Assembly (NCBI RefSeq): GCF_000935045.1
Contig: NZ_JYKS01000005.1
Coordinates: 214,261-278,260 of the forward strand
Direction: 5' to 3'
Source of the DNA: Pseudomonas sp. 10-1B
GTDB taxonomy: Bacteria; Pseudomonadota; Gammaproteobacteria; Pseudomonadales; Pseudomonadaceae
DNA length: 64,000 bases
In this document: positions 1 to 8,598 of the stretch, in pieces
How positions within the stretch are numbered: the stretch's first letter is position 1
How the letters are laid out: the number at the start of each line of letters is the position of its first letter
The notes under the pieces: generated by a model
Databases searched by the model: none
What the model was told of the DNA's origin: nothing
The model's input: only the letters and a program-made list of their open reading frames with translations
Position numbers and translations under genes: made by a program

Positions 1-1033
1 TCTGACCGTAGACCTCTTCAAGGGCCTCTTCAACAGCAGCCCGAAGCTCAGGACGCTGATCAAGCAGACGCTCAACGGGTGTGTAGTTCAGCACCGGTGG
101 CTGCACGCCCCGCCAGCGGAAGCCATCAAAGTTTGCGCAGATGCCTGCGACAGCGACGTCGGGCGCTTGCTGCATAAGCCAGTCGAAATCCTCAAGGTAA
201 CCCAAGGCTTTTATGCACCAGTTGCGGGTCGGCTGCTCACAGGACTCAATAGCCTGCCGGCGCAGGGCCTGGATGACGGGCTCATCAGCCATGCCAGCCA
301 GCCCAAGAATACGCGCGGCAGCGGTAGGCGCTTTATGCCCGTTGAGCTGCTCGATAAGCGCAGCCTGTGCGGGACGGCCATTGGCAATCAGCCAGCGCTC
401 TGCGTCCTCCCCTGAAATGCCATCCAAACAATGTAAGCGGCTGACGTAGTATGCGACCTGCTCGGCGAGCGGCAAGGCAGCGACTTCGCGCCGGGTGTTT
501 TCAATGGCCAGCTCGACAGGGAAATTATCCTCGAACTGCTGGCGGGTCATGCTGCGCTTGGCCAAGGCCATATAGCCAGCAAAGTCATGAAAAATCACCA
601 CGAAGCCAGGCGTCACACCAGGATGCTGAGCGAAATGGCGGCCCAGCGCCCTGGCGGCACGGCTAACGGTGACCAGAAAGCGCTGCTCAGCCGCTTGCCA
701 TTGGCGCGGCCCAAGCCGATTGGCGTGGGCTTGCAGTTCCTCATCAAGCCGCGTGAACGGCTCACCAGCGCAGATTTCCCAATCCCAGCGCCAGTCCGCC
801 GGGTTCCACTTCACCGAACTGAAGCTTTCATCTTCCTCGTCGGGGTAGTCTTCGCTGAGTGCTTGCAGGCTGTTTGCGGCAAAGCTGGGCAGTGCCAGAA
901 CCGCCTCTTCCTCTCGGTAGCTGGCATGAAACGCCGCGGCGTACAAAGGGCTGCCCTCCTCATCGAGCAGCGTTTGCAATACCTGCCTGGCGGCTTCGAA
1001 TAGCGCCTGTTCCAGAGCTTTCCAATTCATCAT
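1..1033 (-). CDS. DUF4303 / HEAT-like hypothetical protein, 3' end cut by window edge
   Basis: An open frame of about 344 codons reads leftward from ATG at 1033 and is still open at base 1, so the C-terminus lies outside the window. An AAGGAA ribosome site precedes the start; a second ATG follows immediately. The N-terminal 180 residues resemble DUF4303 proteins (start MMNWKALEQALFEAARQ, then a 'GFVVIFHDFAGY' segment), and the rest is helical, with 'AARILGLAGMADEPVIQALRR' type repeats like HEAT units. The function of the family is unknown. Base composition and codon use look native. Confidence is good that this is a gene, moderate for the family. Confidence 0.75.
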   Translation of the reverse strand, partial: MMNWKALEQALFEAARQVLQTLLDEEGSPLYAAAFHASYREEEAVLALPSFAANSLQALSEDYPDEEDESFSSVKWNPADWRWDWEICAGEPFTRLDEELQAHANRLGPRQWQAAEQRFLVTVSRAARALGRHFAQHPGVTPGFVVIFHDFAGYMALAKRSMTRQQFEDNFPVELAIENTRREVAALPLAEQVAYYVSRLHCLDGISGEDAERWLIANGRPAQAALIEQLNGHKAPTAAARILGLAGMADEPVIQALRRQAIESCEQPTRNWCIKALGYLEDFDWLMQQAPDVAVAGICANFDGFRWRGVQPPVLNYTPVERLLDQRPELRAAVEEALEEVYGQ

Positions 1034-1240
1034 CAAGTTCCTTGCTGACAATTCCAATAGTTGCATGCCGGAGTGAGTTGATACCCTGTCAGCGTTCAAC
1101 CGTTGTCTGTGTGGCGAGCCATTTGTGAACGGCCTGCGTCCCGCACCATCAGGCCCCGCAGTTGATCACGTCATCACACTTTGCGCGAAGCACTATTCGA
1201 TTTCCGGCTTTGAACAACCCGGCACAGGAGCCTGACCTAC

Positions 1241-1744
1241 ATGGAAGAACGCGACGTCACCCCATTGATCTGGAACATCATCCACGAACACCTTGCCGCC
1301 GCAACGCCGTGGGATTGGCACGTCTATGCCGACGGCTCGAACTACAGCGACAACCTACCGGGGTTGAAATGGCTACTGGACCAGCCCTCGCTGGAGCTGG
1401 CTACGGCGCTCACTGTCTATTGGAACCTGGGCGCCGCCTGGTATGTGGCCTATGAAACCGTGGAGCAGGCAGACAACCCTGAAACGTTCGCGCTTCTGCG
1501 GCTCATCGAAGATCGTGTCCAACGCGGCTTCTACCAAGGCCGCAGCCTCTGGTTCGACCCAATGCAGTCGGAAAGCGCAACGCCCAACGACTACCCCGAC
1601 CAACCCGTCAACCGTCCCATCCCTGCCATGATGTTGCAAGTGGTCGATGGCACCGAATACTACGACCGAGACTTGGTGCAAGACGAGTACGAAGAAGGTT
1701 TGCCGCCAGCCGTAGCCCAGCGGATTTATGACCTGTTCGATTGA
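1241..1744 (+). CDS. DUF4274-like hypothetical protein
   Basis: A 167-residue acidic protein with an ATG start and GGAG about 10 bases upstream. The N-terminal 70 residues have the pattern of DUF4274 proteins: 'PWDWHVYADGSNYSDN', then 'LPGLKWLLDQPSLELATALTVYW' (a 'NWDdG..P..i..P.cd..TAL.iyW' layout). No signal peptide or membrane segment is visible. Family members are uncharacterised and often lie in accessory regions. It is divergent from the DUF4303 gene across a 207-base gap. The function is not known. Confidence 0.7.
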   Translation: MEERDVTPLIWNIIHEHLAAATPWDWHVYADGSNYSDNLPGLKWLLDQPSLELATALTVYWNLGAAWYVAYETVEQADNPETFALLRLIEDRVQRGFYQGRSLWFDPMQSESATPNDYPDQPVNRPIPAMMLQVVDGTEYYDRDLVQDEYEEGLPPAVAQRIYDLFD

Positions 1745-1990
1745 AGGACTTTGGCTCAACTCGGTTGACGGTGCCGCCCCAGGGGGCATGTTCGCATTCG
1801 CTTCCCCTTGTTGGTCCATGGATCAGGTCACCTGGCGCAGCGAGGCGGTGGTTCATCTCGTGAAGTTTCCGGGCGATCACCGCCCTGCTGCGCTCGAGCT
1901 TGTGGTGGATTGCGCCAATCAAACGGCAGTCGTGGGGTCAGCTGCCGCATGCACGCTTGCCGAGATTGGCCAGGCACTGGACGCCGCTAT

Positions 1991-2165
1991 CGACCCGTTG
2001 CTGCCGGTGAGCCGAACAGCAATCTTTGTGGGAGCGGGCGTGCCCGCGAAGAATCCAACGCGGAGCCTGGCACCGGCTGCGCCGGTGTTCGCGGGCACGC
2101 CCGCTCCCACAGAGTGCGCATCGCGCTCACGAAACCAGTTATTTTTCAGTGTCTGCAACGGGTCG
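1991..2165 (+). repeat. 175-bp MITE-like element with internal REP palindromes, copy A
   Basis: The element begins CGACCCGTTGC and ends with its exact reverse complement GCAACGGGTCG, giving 11-bp terminal inverted repeats. Inside are two facing REP palindromes (GTGGGAGCGGGCGTGCCCGC and its complement) and a central hairpin (CACCGGC..GCCGGTG). A second copy lies inverted at 7255-7429, the same length, with about five differences by eye. It carries no gene. It looks like a BIME or a small non-autonomous element. Confidence 0.8.
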
Positions 2166-2198
2166 TATAGCGACGATCAAACCTTGACCGTCGCTATA
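2166..2198. terminator. hairpin after integrase remnant
   Basis: TATAGCGACG and CGTCGCTATA form a perfect 10-bp stem with a 13-base loop. It sits just downstream of the minus-strand integrase remnant, touches the end of repeat copy A, and is probably that gene's old terminator. Confidence 0.5.
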
Positions 2199-2203
2199 TG
2201 CTT

Positions 2204-2416
2204 TCAGACCTCCGTCTGCTCCGCCATTTCCAATACGTCATCGACCTCGATACCTAGGTATCGCACCGTGCTTCCAAGCTTGGTATGGCCGAGCAGAAGC
2301 TGAACTGCTCTCAGGTTCTTTGTCCTGCGATAGATCAGCGATGCTTTCGTACGTCTCATGGTGTGGGTGCCGTCGAAATGGTATTCATGGCATGTCCTCC
2401 ATGTGAGGGAGGACAA
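2204..2416 (-). pseudogene. C-terminal remnant of a tyrosine recombinase
   Basis: The last ~55 residues match the conserved C-terminus of phage-type integrases: 'GTHTMRRTKASLIYRRTKN' (the H-x-x-R motif), then 'LLLGHTKLGSTVRYLGIEVDD' with the GH pair and the catalytic tyrosine in 'VRYLG'. The N-terminal ~150-250 residues of a normal integrase are missing and the first ~14 codons are unrelated. It is a relic of an older integration event at the left of this accessory region. It cannot be active. Confidence 0.8.
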
Positions 2417-2466
2417 GGATGGTCAACTCGACCCAGAGGCGCTAACCGACCCATAACGAACAATTC

Positions 2467-3345
2467 CTAGGTTGTTCGGCTAGAGAGCGAAGCGTCAAGG
2501 GACTGAACAATAAAACGCCGCAGACCATCAACCGCATTCGATCCCTGTGACGCCTTGCTTCGGTAGACAGCAACATTCATGGGTTCGAGCGGTCTCAGCC
2601 CATGCGCGGCACCTAGTATCTGGAGATGCATGGGAACACTGCACCGAGTGAGAACAGCCACTGCCAACCCGCTTTCAACCGCCACGATCTGCCCAGCAAG
2701 ACTGGAGCTGTTATAGACCACCTTGTAATCGCGTCCTTGCCTGGCCAAAGAGCTAAGTGCGCCGAGGCGAGCCAAGCTTCCCGCTTCGTAAACGGCAATT
2801 GGCAGCGGATCTCGCGTCCAGAGTTCGAACTGGGGCGACCCCACCCAGACCATGGGCTCCTGGAAAAGCACCGAACCTCGTCGAGCGTTATCGCTGGAGA
2901 TCAGGGCTAGGTCAAGGTCGCCACTTTCTACTTGTGGTATCAGTGTTGTGGATTGCTCACACGTCAGTTCAATCTCCACCCCCTCATGCCTGGGAGCGAA
3001 CCGCTTGAGTATCGGCGTGAGGTAATGTGCTGCATAGTCTTCTGCCACTCCAAGCCGAACTCGTCCAGTGAGCATCTCACCGTGAAACGCTGCCTGGGTT
3101 TGGGCATGCAGCGCGAGCATGCGCCGCGCATAGCCCAGTAGCATTTGCCCATCCTCGGTCAAATCAAGTTGGCGTGGGCCACGCTTGAGAACCTCGCGGC
3201 CAAGTGCCGCTTCCAGTTTCTTGAGTTGCATACTGACTGCGGACTGGGACCGGTGCACCTCGATCGCCGCGCTGGACAACGAGCCGGTATCAACGGCGGC
3301 GACAAAGCACTTCAGCCAGTCGATCTGCAAATCGCGAGGCGACAT
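2467..3345 (-). CDS. LysR-family transcriptional regulator (next to lysE-type exporter)
   Basis: A 292-residue protein of typical LysR length. Residues 8-67 form the winged helix-turn-helix ('FVAAVDTGSLSSAAIEVHRSQSAVSMQLKKLEAALG'); residues ~90-290 are the substrate-binding effector domain. It is transcribed divergently from the LysE-family exporter at 3456, with a perfect palindrome between them, so it most likely controls that exporter and itself in response to the exported metabolite. The ligand cannot be read from the sequence. A tyrosine recombinase remnant lies just downstream. Confidence 0.9.
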   Translation of the reverse strand: MSPRDLQIDWLKCFVAAVDTGSLSSAAIEVHRSQSAVSMQLKKLEAALGREVLKRGPRQLDLTEDGQMLLGYARRMLALHAQTQAAFHGEMLTGRVRLGVAEDYAAHYLTPILKRFAPRHEGVEIELTCEQSTTLIPQVESGDLDLALISSDNARRGSVLFQEPMVWVGSPQFELWTRDPLPIAVYEAGSLARLGALSSLARQGRDYKVVYNSSSLAGQIVAVESGLAVAVLTRCSVPMHLQILGAAHGLRPLEPMNVAVYRSKASQGSNAVDGLRRFIVQSLDASLSSRTT

Positions 3346-3361
3346 AATGTACTCTTAAGGC

Positions 3362-3376
3362 ATTCGATAATCGAAT
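3362..3376. promoter_or_regulatory. palindromic operator between lysR and lysE-type genes
   Basis: ATTCGATAATCGAAT is a perfect 7-1-7 palindrome, 17 bases before the lysR start and 80 before the exporter. It fits the T-N11-A layout of LysR boxes. Binding by the neighbouring regulator is inferred. Confidence 0.55.
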
Positions 3377-3455
3377 ATTTAGGTGCCATATTATTCGCTT
3401 TTCGTCCAGCATGTTCAGCCTGATGATGCTCAGAATCTGAAACCCTGGAGACATC

Positions 3456-4061
3456 ATGCAGCTCGATACCTGGTTCCTTTATCTGATGACGTGCTTCGGT
3501 ATCGCAGTGGTCCCCGGACCGAATGCGCTACTGGTCCTTACCCATGGCGCCTTACACGGAAGAAGCAAAACTCTCTTCACAATCAGCGGGGGCGTGATCG
3601 GCTTCGTCGGGATGATCGCGCTCTGCGTGCTTGGCCTAGGCGCACTGCTTCAGGCTTCGATGCTGTGGCTGACGGTATTGAAGATCGTCGGCGGGCTCTA
3701 CCTGATTTGGCTAGGGGTCAATCTGTGGCGATCAGAACCGATTACGCTGGCCAATAAGGCTAACTCTAACTCTGGCAGCTGGTCGTTTTTCTATCAGGGG
3801 CTGCTCAGCGCGGTTTCCAACCCCAAAGCACTGCTGCTGTTCACGGCATTCATCACACCCTTCATCGATCCGCGAGGAGATCTTGTGGCCCAAGCTGCGA
3901 TTCTGTCCGTCACATATGCCGTTGTGGAGTTTGGAGTTGAACTAGGCGTTGCAAGTGCTGCGCACAAAGTGAGGCCTTGGCTGGCTCGGGCGGGGCGTCG
4001 ATTCAATCAGGTCTGTGGAGGGTTCTTCGTGATCTTCGGTGTGTTGATTCCAGCGCATTAG
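3456..4061 (+). CDS. LysE/RhtB-family amino-acid or metabolite exporter
   Basis: A 201-residue inner-membrane protein with about six hydrophobic segments. The N-terminus carries the family signature 'CFGIAVVPGPNALLVLTHGALHGR', and 'KIVGGLYLIWLGVNLWRS' follows near residue 77-93. LysE/RhtB proteins use the proton-motive force to export amino acids or homoserine-lactone-like compounds; the substrate here is unknown. It is divergent from a LysR gene with a palindromic operator between, the standard arrangement for substrate-induced export. The length is normal for the family. Confidence 0.9.
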   Translation: MQLDTWFLYLMTCFGIAVVPGPNALLVLTHGALHGRSKTLFTISGGVIGFVGMIALCVLGLGALLQASMLWLTVLKIVGGLYLIWLGVNLWRSEPITLANKANSNSGSWSFFYQGLLSAVSNPKALLLFTAFITPFIDPRGDLVAQAAILSVTYAVVEFGVELGVASAAHKVRPWLARAGRRFNQVCGGFFVIFGVLIPAH

Positions 4062-4102
4062 CAATGATCATGTGACGCTTGGTCGAAAGCGGACACTCGT
4101 GT

Positions 4103-4981
4103 CTAGCGGGAAATCCCGGCAAGCAGATCCGCATCCTGCCTCGCCTGTTCGCTCAACCATTGCGACACTGCGCGGAACCTGGCGACATGTCCAGCATCCT
4201 TGTGACTGAGCAACCACAGTTCTCGCTGCGACTCTGGTTCCTGTTGTAGCCGGATAAGGTTCGACCGATCACCGACAAAGCACGGCAGAAGAGCGACACC
4301 AACCCCGGCTTCGCAGGCGTGTGCAATCATCGAGATGTTGGTCAGCCGAATCCTTTGTTTGGGTCCGATTTTCGCGAGCCACTGCATCTCTGCCAACTTG
4401 GCAAATTCGTCCGGGAAGGATAGCCAGGGAAGAGTCGGCCACTCCTTGCGCGAGGTGCCGGAAAAGTTCTTTGTCCCGTACACCGCAAAACCCAATGTCC
4501 CGATTTTGCGCATCCGCAGGGCAGCGTCTGCGGTCGGTCTGTTGAGGCGAATGGCCAGATCGGCCTCGCGTCGGGTGAACGACAGTTCGCGAAAATCACC
4601 GATGAGGTTCAAATCAAGGCGAGGATGCTCGGCCAACAATTGCGGCACGTGACCGGCCAACCAGTGACTGAGCAGAACGTCGATGGCGGTGATGTTGACC
4701 ACACCGGAGATGTCCTGGGCCTCCTCTTTGCTTTCCAGCAGCATCGTCTTGACCCGATCGGCGATGGTGTCGGCATGCGCCAGGAACACCTTTCCTGCTT
4801 CGGTTGGTTGATAGCCGGCATGGTTACGGATGAACACTCTGATACCCAGCGCCTGCTCGGCTGCCGCCAACCGCCGGCTCACAGTAGACGTCACCAGGCC
4901 CAGGTCGCGCGCCGTCTGGGCCATGTTGCCTGACTCGGCGAGCTTCAACAGCAGGGGAATATCGTTCCAGTCGAAATTCAT
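4103..4981 (-). CDS. LysR-family transcriptional regulator (next to hydrolase/AKR genes)
   Basis: A 292-residue protein from the ATG at 4981, chosen because a GGAG lies just upstream and the protein begins MNFDWNDIPLLLKLAESGNM, as in related regulators; an upstream start at 5011 would add ten unlikely residues. Residues 6-65 are the helix-turn-helix and 90-290 the effector domain. It is divergent from the alpha/beta hydrolase at 5153. An inverted repeat CGTTGCGC/GCGCAACG in the gap is a likely operator. It probably controls the hydrolase-aldo/keto reductase pair. Confidence 0.9.
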   Translation of the reverse strand: MNFDWNDIPLLLKLAESGNMAQTARDLGLVTSTVSRRLAAAEQALGIRVFIRNHAGYQPTEAGKVFLAHADTIADRVKTMLLESKEEAQDISGVVNITAIDVLLSHWLAGHVPQLLAEHPRLDLNLIGDFRELSFTRREADLAIRLNRPTADAALRMRKIGTLGFAVYGTKNFSGTSRKEWPTLPWLSFPDEFAKLAEMQWLAKIGPKQRIRLTNISMIAHACEAGVGVALLPCFVGDRSNLIRLQQEPESQRELWLLSHKDAGHVARFRAVSQWLSEQARQDADLLAGISR

Positions 4982-5000
4982 GAGGCTCCACCCAAGCAAA

Positions 5001-5032
5001 CGTTGCGCCAATTACGTTGCTTTTGCGCAACG
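5001..5032. promoter_or_regulatory. inverted repeat in lysR-hydrolase divergent promoter
   Basis: CGTTGCGC at 5001-5008 and GCGCAACG at 5025-5032 form an 8-bp inverted repeat; a third half-site CGTTGC lies between them at 5015. The position upstream of both divergent genes suggests a LysR operator. Confidence 0.5.
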
Positions 5033-5152
5033 CCTGATTGCTATCGTAGCTATTTTCGCAACGACGGGCGAAGCGTAAAAAGTGCCCATCGGACAACATC
5101 AGCGCCAACATACACAGGACGGCACGACTTCGATCCCACAGGAACACAGCCC

Positions 5153-6022
5153 ATGAACACTCAGTTCGACACTTCCCTCAGTCAGGCCGCCACCACCAAG
5201 ACCAACTACGTGCAGATTAACGGCAACCGCATCGCCTACCGCGCCATTGGCTCAGGCAGTCCGATCGTATTGGCCAACCGGATGCGCGGTACGCTCGATA
5301 CCTGGGATCCGCTTTTCCTCGACACCCTGGCTGAGCACCACACCGTCATCACATTCGACTATCCGGGCGTCGGTTATTCGACCGGCATACTCCCCGAAGA
5401 CATCGAGCAGGTCGCGGGTTTCGTCGATGACTTCGCCACGGCCATCGGGCTGGACAAGTTCGCCATGCTAGGCTGGTCGTGGGGCGGCTTCACCACCCAG
5501 ACTCTGCTGCTCGACCAACCGGAGCGGGTGACCCACGCTATTCTAGTAGGTACCAATCCTCCCGGACCGGGCCAGCTGCCGATCCAGCAGGTATTCATCG
5601 AGCGTGCCATGAAGCCGGTGAACGACCTGGACGACGAAGAAGTGTTGTTCTTCGAACCGAAATCCGCCTTCAGTCGCGCGGCGGCCAAGGCCTCCCGTGA
5701 GCGCATCTACTCCCGCCCTGATGTGGTGTCGAAGATTCCTTCACGGATGGAGCAGTTCATGGTTTACCTGAAGGCCGCCGAGGTCTTCGGTGAAGACGCT
5801 TCGGGGCGCCGCGCACGGCTGACCCAGGTTCGCACACCAATGCTGGTGATCAGCGGTGATAACGACACCAGCACTGCGGGGCAGAACTGGTTCCCGCTGA
5901 TCGGCCAGTTGCGCAACGCGCAATTCGTCTTCTATCCCGAAGCCGGGCATGGCCCGCAGCACCAGTACCCGGAGCTGTCTGCGCAATACATCGCCGATTT
6001 CATCTCTCGCACATCCAAATAG
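5153..6022 (+). CDS. alpha/beta-fold hydrolase
   Basis: A 289-residue cytoplasmic hydrolase. The start at 5153 has AGGAAC upstream and begins MNTQFDTSLSQAATTK; a longer frame from 5003 would cover the operator region. The catalytic triad can be placed: nucleophile Ser109 in GWSWGG, acid at Asp236 or Asp238 in SGDND, and His266 in EAGHGPQ. Family members hydrolyse esters, lactones, epoxides or halides; the substrate is unknown. It is followed after 19 bases by an aldo/keto reductase with its own strong ribosome site, so the two likely form an operon under the divergent LysR. Confidence 0.9.
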   Translation: MNTQFDTSLSQAATTKTNYVQINGNRIAYRAIGSGSPIVLANRMRGTLDTWDPLFLDTLAEHHTVITFDYPGVGYSTGILPEDIEQVAGFVDDFATAIGLDKFAMLGWSWGGFTTQTLLLDQPERVTHAILVGTNPPGPGQLPIQQVFIERAMKPVNDLDDEEVLFFEPKSAFSRAAAKASRERIYSRPDVVSKIPSRMEQFMVYLKAAEVFGEDASGRRARLTQVRTPMLVISGDNDTSTAGQNWFPLIGQLRNAQFVFYPEAGHGPQHQYPELSAQYIADFISRTSK

Positions 6023-6041
6023 ACCTGAGGAGGGACACGCC

Positions 6042-7076
6042 ATGCGTTATCGCATCTTCGGCAATACCGGCCTCCGGGTCTCTTCATTGGCGTTGGGTAC
6101 CGGCAACTTTGGTAAGGGCTGGGGTTACGGTACCGACCGGGAGGAAGCCAGTAGGATATACGCACGTTACCGCGAGGCTGGTGGCAACTTCATCGATACG
6201 GCGGATCAGTATCAGTTTGGCCAGTCGGAAATAATGCTCGGCGAGTTCATTGCCGCTGAACGCGATGACATCATTCTTGCCAGTAAATTTTCCCTCGGCG
6301 ATTCGCCAGACGCTGGCCTCCAGCGCTCCGGCAACAGCCGCAAGGCCATGTTTCGCTCGGTCGAAGCCAGTCTCGAACGCTTAAAAACGGATCGCATCGA
6401 TCTACTGTGGGTGCATATGCCCGACGCAGTGACGCCCATCGATGAAATCGTTCGTGGTCTCGACGACCTGGTGCGTTCTGGCAAGATCCTGTATGCAGGG
6501 TTGTCGGACTTTCCCGCATGGCGGATCGCTACCGGCGCTACCCTGGCCGAGCTGCGTGGCTGGTCGCCCATTTCCGCTGTTCAATTGGAATACAGCTTGG
6601 TGGAACGGTCGGCCGAGCGTGAACTGCTGCCGATGGCTGCGGGGTTCAATCTGGGGACTGTAGGCTGGTCTCCGCTGGGGGGTGGTTTGCTTACTGGCAA
6701 GTACCGCAAAGGTGAAACAGGTCGGGCCCAAGGGCTGGGTGCGGTTATCCATGGCGAGAGCGATCAGCGCAAGGTCGCGACCGTGGATGCTGTGTTGGCA
6801 ATTGCCGCAGAGACGGGGTACTCACCAGGCCAGGTCGCCATTGGATGGGTACTCGCCAAGGGAATACTGCCGATCATTGGGCCGCGTACCGACGAGCAGC
6901 TCGTCGACAACCTCGCCGCGCTGAAGGTTCGGCTGACTCCGACACAACTCGACCGGCTGGAGAGCGCTAGTGCTGTCAGTCTCGGCTTCCCACACGATGT
7001 AGTGGCTGCTTCGGCAGCCATGCTTGCAGGCGGGAAGCTGGAGCTGATCGATGTGCCGAACAGGGCTATTCGCTGA
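6042..7076 (+). CDS. aldo/keto reductase
   Basis: A 344-residue NADPH-dependent oxidoreductase. The start at 6042 follows GAGGAGGG. The tetrad of the superfamily is present: Asp52 and Tyr57 in 'FIDTADQYQFGQSE', Lys82 in 'ILASKF', His125 in 'LLWVHMPD'. The C-terminal cofactor motif reads 'GILPIIGPRTDEQL'. It probably reduces an aldehyde or ketone, perhaps a product of the hydrolase encoded just upstream. It is similar to the YajO/Tas-type branch by motif. The substrate is not known. Confidence 0.9.
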   Translation: MRYRIFGNTGLRVSSLALGTGNFGKGWGYGTDREEASRIYARYREAGGNFIDTADQYQFGQSEIMLGEFIAAERDDIILASKFSLGDSPDAGLQRSGNSRKAMFRSVEASLERLKTDRIDLLWVHMPDAVTPIDEIVRGLDDLVRSGKILYAGLSDFPAWRIATGATLAELRGWSPISAVQLEYSLVERSAERELLPMAAGFNLGTVGWSPLGGGLLTGKYRKGETGRAQGLGAVIHGESDQRKVATVDAVLAIAAETGYSPGQVAIGWVLAKGILPIIGPRTDEQLVDNLAALKVRLTPTQLDRLESASAVSLGFPHDVVAASAAMLAGGKLELIDVPNRAIR

Positions 7077-7220
7077 TTTAGAACCTGTGATGGCTCTGAT
7101 GTGGCGCTCATAACCAATTTTGTTGAGGTGGCAAAATGATCGATTGGGGCCTTTAGACTCAGTAGAGAGTATGCTCGCCGCTATTGCTCGCAAGCGGCGC
7201 GTATTTTGAAAGACCGCTGT

Positions 7221-7260
7221 GGGTCGGAAGCGGCCGGTCGTGAATGACCGCTTTCGACCC
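7221..7260. repeat. hairpin repeat overlapping left end of element copy B
   Basis: GGGTCGGAAGCGG (7221-7233) pairs with CCGCTTTCGACCC (7248-7260), 12 of 13 positions. Its last six bases are the first six of the 175-bp element. A sister hairpin lies at the element's other end. The 7077-7220 stretch before it holds no gene that I can see. Confidence 0.6.
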
Positions 7261-7429
7261 ATAGCAGACGCTGAAAAATAACTGGTTTCATGAGCGCGAT
7301 GCGCACTCTGTGGGAGCGGGCGTGCCCGCGAACACCGGCGCAGCCGGTGCCAGGCTCCGCGTTGGATTCTTCGCGGGCACGCCCGCTCCCACAAAGATTG
7401 CTGTCCGGCTCACCGGCAGCAACGGGTCG
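7255..7429 (-). repeat. 175-bp MITE-like element, copy B (inverted relative to copy A)
   Basis: The reverse complement of this stretch matches 1991-2165 over the full 175 bases with about five differences. The GCAACGGGTCG end is intact; the other end has drifted to CGACCCATAGC. Together with copy A it brackets a 5.1-kb block holding the integrase remnant, two LysR genes, the exporter, hydrolase and aldo/keto reductase. Confidence 0.8.
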
Positions 7430-7463
7430 GAAGCAGCCGATCGTGAGCAACTGCTTCCGACCC
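7424..7463. repeat. hairpin repeat overlapping right end of element copy B
   Basis: GGGTCGGAAGCAG (7424-7436) and CTGCTTCCGACCC (7451-7463) form a perfect 13-bp stem with a 14-base loop. It resembles the hairpin at 7221 and shares GGGTCG with the end of the 175-bp element. Confidence 0.6.
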
Positions 7464-7542
7464 AGCGCTGCCCCTCACCGCGGACATCTAACGGCCAAAA
7501 AGCAGAAAATCAAAGTGGTCCTAAAATCGGTTTATACCCGTT

Positions 7543-8457
7543 TCACCCAACTACCGGCGCATGCTCGGCCATCAATTCGGTAATCCAGTCGATAAACACC
7601 CTCACCTTGGCGCTGACATGGCGGTTCGGCGGAAATGCCAAGTACATCGGCATTGGCGACATCTGCCAATCGTCAAACAGCGCCAGCAGCTCACCGCTGG
7701 CAAGGTGCGGTTTGGCCATGTACTGCGGTAGCCAGAGCATGCCAAGGCCAGCCAAACCGGCAGCAAGGTAGGCATTGCCGTCGTCTACGGTCAGCTGCGG
7801 GCGGCCTTGAGCTTCCATGCGCTCCTCGCCCCGATGCATCGCGTAGGGCAGAGTCTTGCCGGTACGCGACCAAAGAAAACCTACGGTCTTGTGCTGGCCC
7901 TCCTCCAACTCACGGGGGTGCTTCGGCGTCCCGAAGCGCTGCAAATAGCCGGGCGCGGCATAGATGCCGAGCTGCAAATCGCCCACATGCCTGGCCACCA
8001 GGGACTGATCGGTGATCTCGCCACCACGCACCACGCAATCGACGTTCTCGCTAATGATGTCGACGACGCGATCGCTCGCGCCCAGTGTCAGTTGAATGTC
8101 CGGATAACGCGCAAAGAACCCCGGCAAGGCGGGTATCAACAGGACGCGCGCCAGTGGGCTAGGAACATCCACCCGAAGTCGCCCGCGCGGCACCATCGAC
8201 GCACTGGACACGCTGGTCTCGGCGTCGTCCATGTCGACCAGCAGCCGGACCACGCGTTCGTAGTAGGCCGCCCCGTCGGCGGTAACATTCACTTTGCGCG
8301 TGGTGCGGTTGAGCAGGCGCACCCGCAGCCGCGCTTCCAGTTGCTGAACCAGTTGCGTCACGGTGGTCTTGCTCATGTGTAGGGTCGCAGCGGCCTTGGT
8401 AAAGCTGCCAGTTTCCACCACCCGGGCAAACGCCTGCATTGCATCGAAACGGTCCAT
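7543..8457 (-). CDS. LysR-family transcriptional regulator (next to ridA-like gene)
   Basis: A 304-residue protein starting at 8457 (MDRFDAMQAFARVVETGSF), preceded by GGGAGA at good spacing; the longer frame to 8757 overlaps the divergent gene and is rejected. Residues 1-60 are the helix-turn-helix and 90-300 the effector domain, with the CrgA/AaeR-type features 'VDVPSPLARVLLIPALPGFFARYPDIQLTLG' and 'VDCVVRGGEI'. It is divergent from a RidA-like gene, its likely target. Confidence 0.9.
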   Translation of the reverse strand: MDRFDAMQAFARVVETGSFTKAAATLHMSKTTVTQLVQQLEARLRVRLLNRTTRKVNVTADGAAYYERVVRLLVDMDDAETSVSSASMVPRGRLRVDVPSPLARVLLIPALPGFFARYPDIQLTLGASDRVVDIISENVDCVVRGGEITDQSLVARHVGDLQLGIYAAPGYLQRFGTPKHPRELEEGQHKTVGFLWSRTGKTLPYAMHRGEERMEAQGRPQLTVDDGNAYLAAGLAGLGMLWLPQYMAKPHLASGELLALFDDWQMSPMPMYLAFPPNRHVSAKVRVFIDWITELMAEHAPVVG

Positions 8458-8598
8458 TTCACGTCTCCCTCGCGCCTGGATTGTTTGGATTATACAAACA
8501 GTCCTGACCAGAGCTGCCCATTTATCCAGGTCCAAGGCGGTTCTTATAGTGACGTCAACATAGACACCGAGCCGCAATGGCCCAGAACGAGGTATGCA

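Larger units (their letters stand above)
1728..2303 (+). pseudogene. possible ORF interrupted by the 175-bp repeat element
   Basis: A frame opens with ATG at 1728, inside the end of the DUF4274 gene. Its first 88 codons have plausible Pseudomonas codon use ('GGMFAFASPCWSMDQVTW', 'LELVVDCANQTAVVGS'). From 1991 the frame runs into the 175-bp repeat and everything after that is repeat-derived. It may be the front of a gene cut by the repeat or a chance frame. No family is recognised. Confidence 0.3.
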
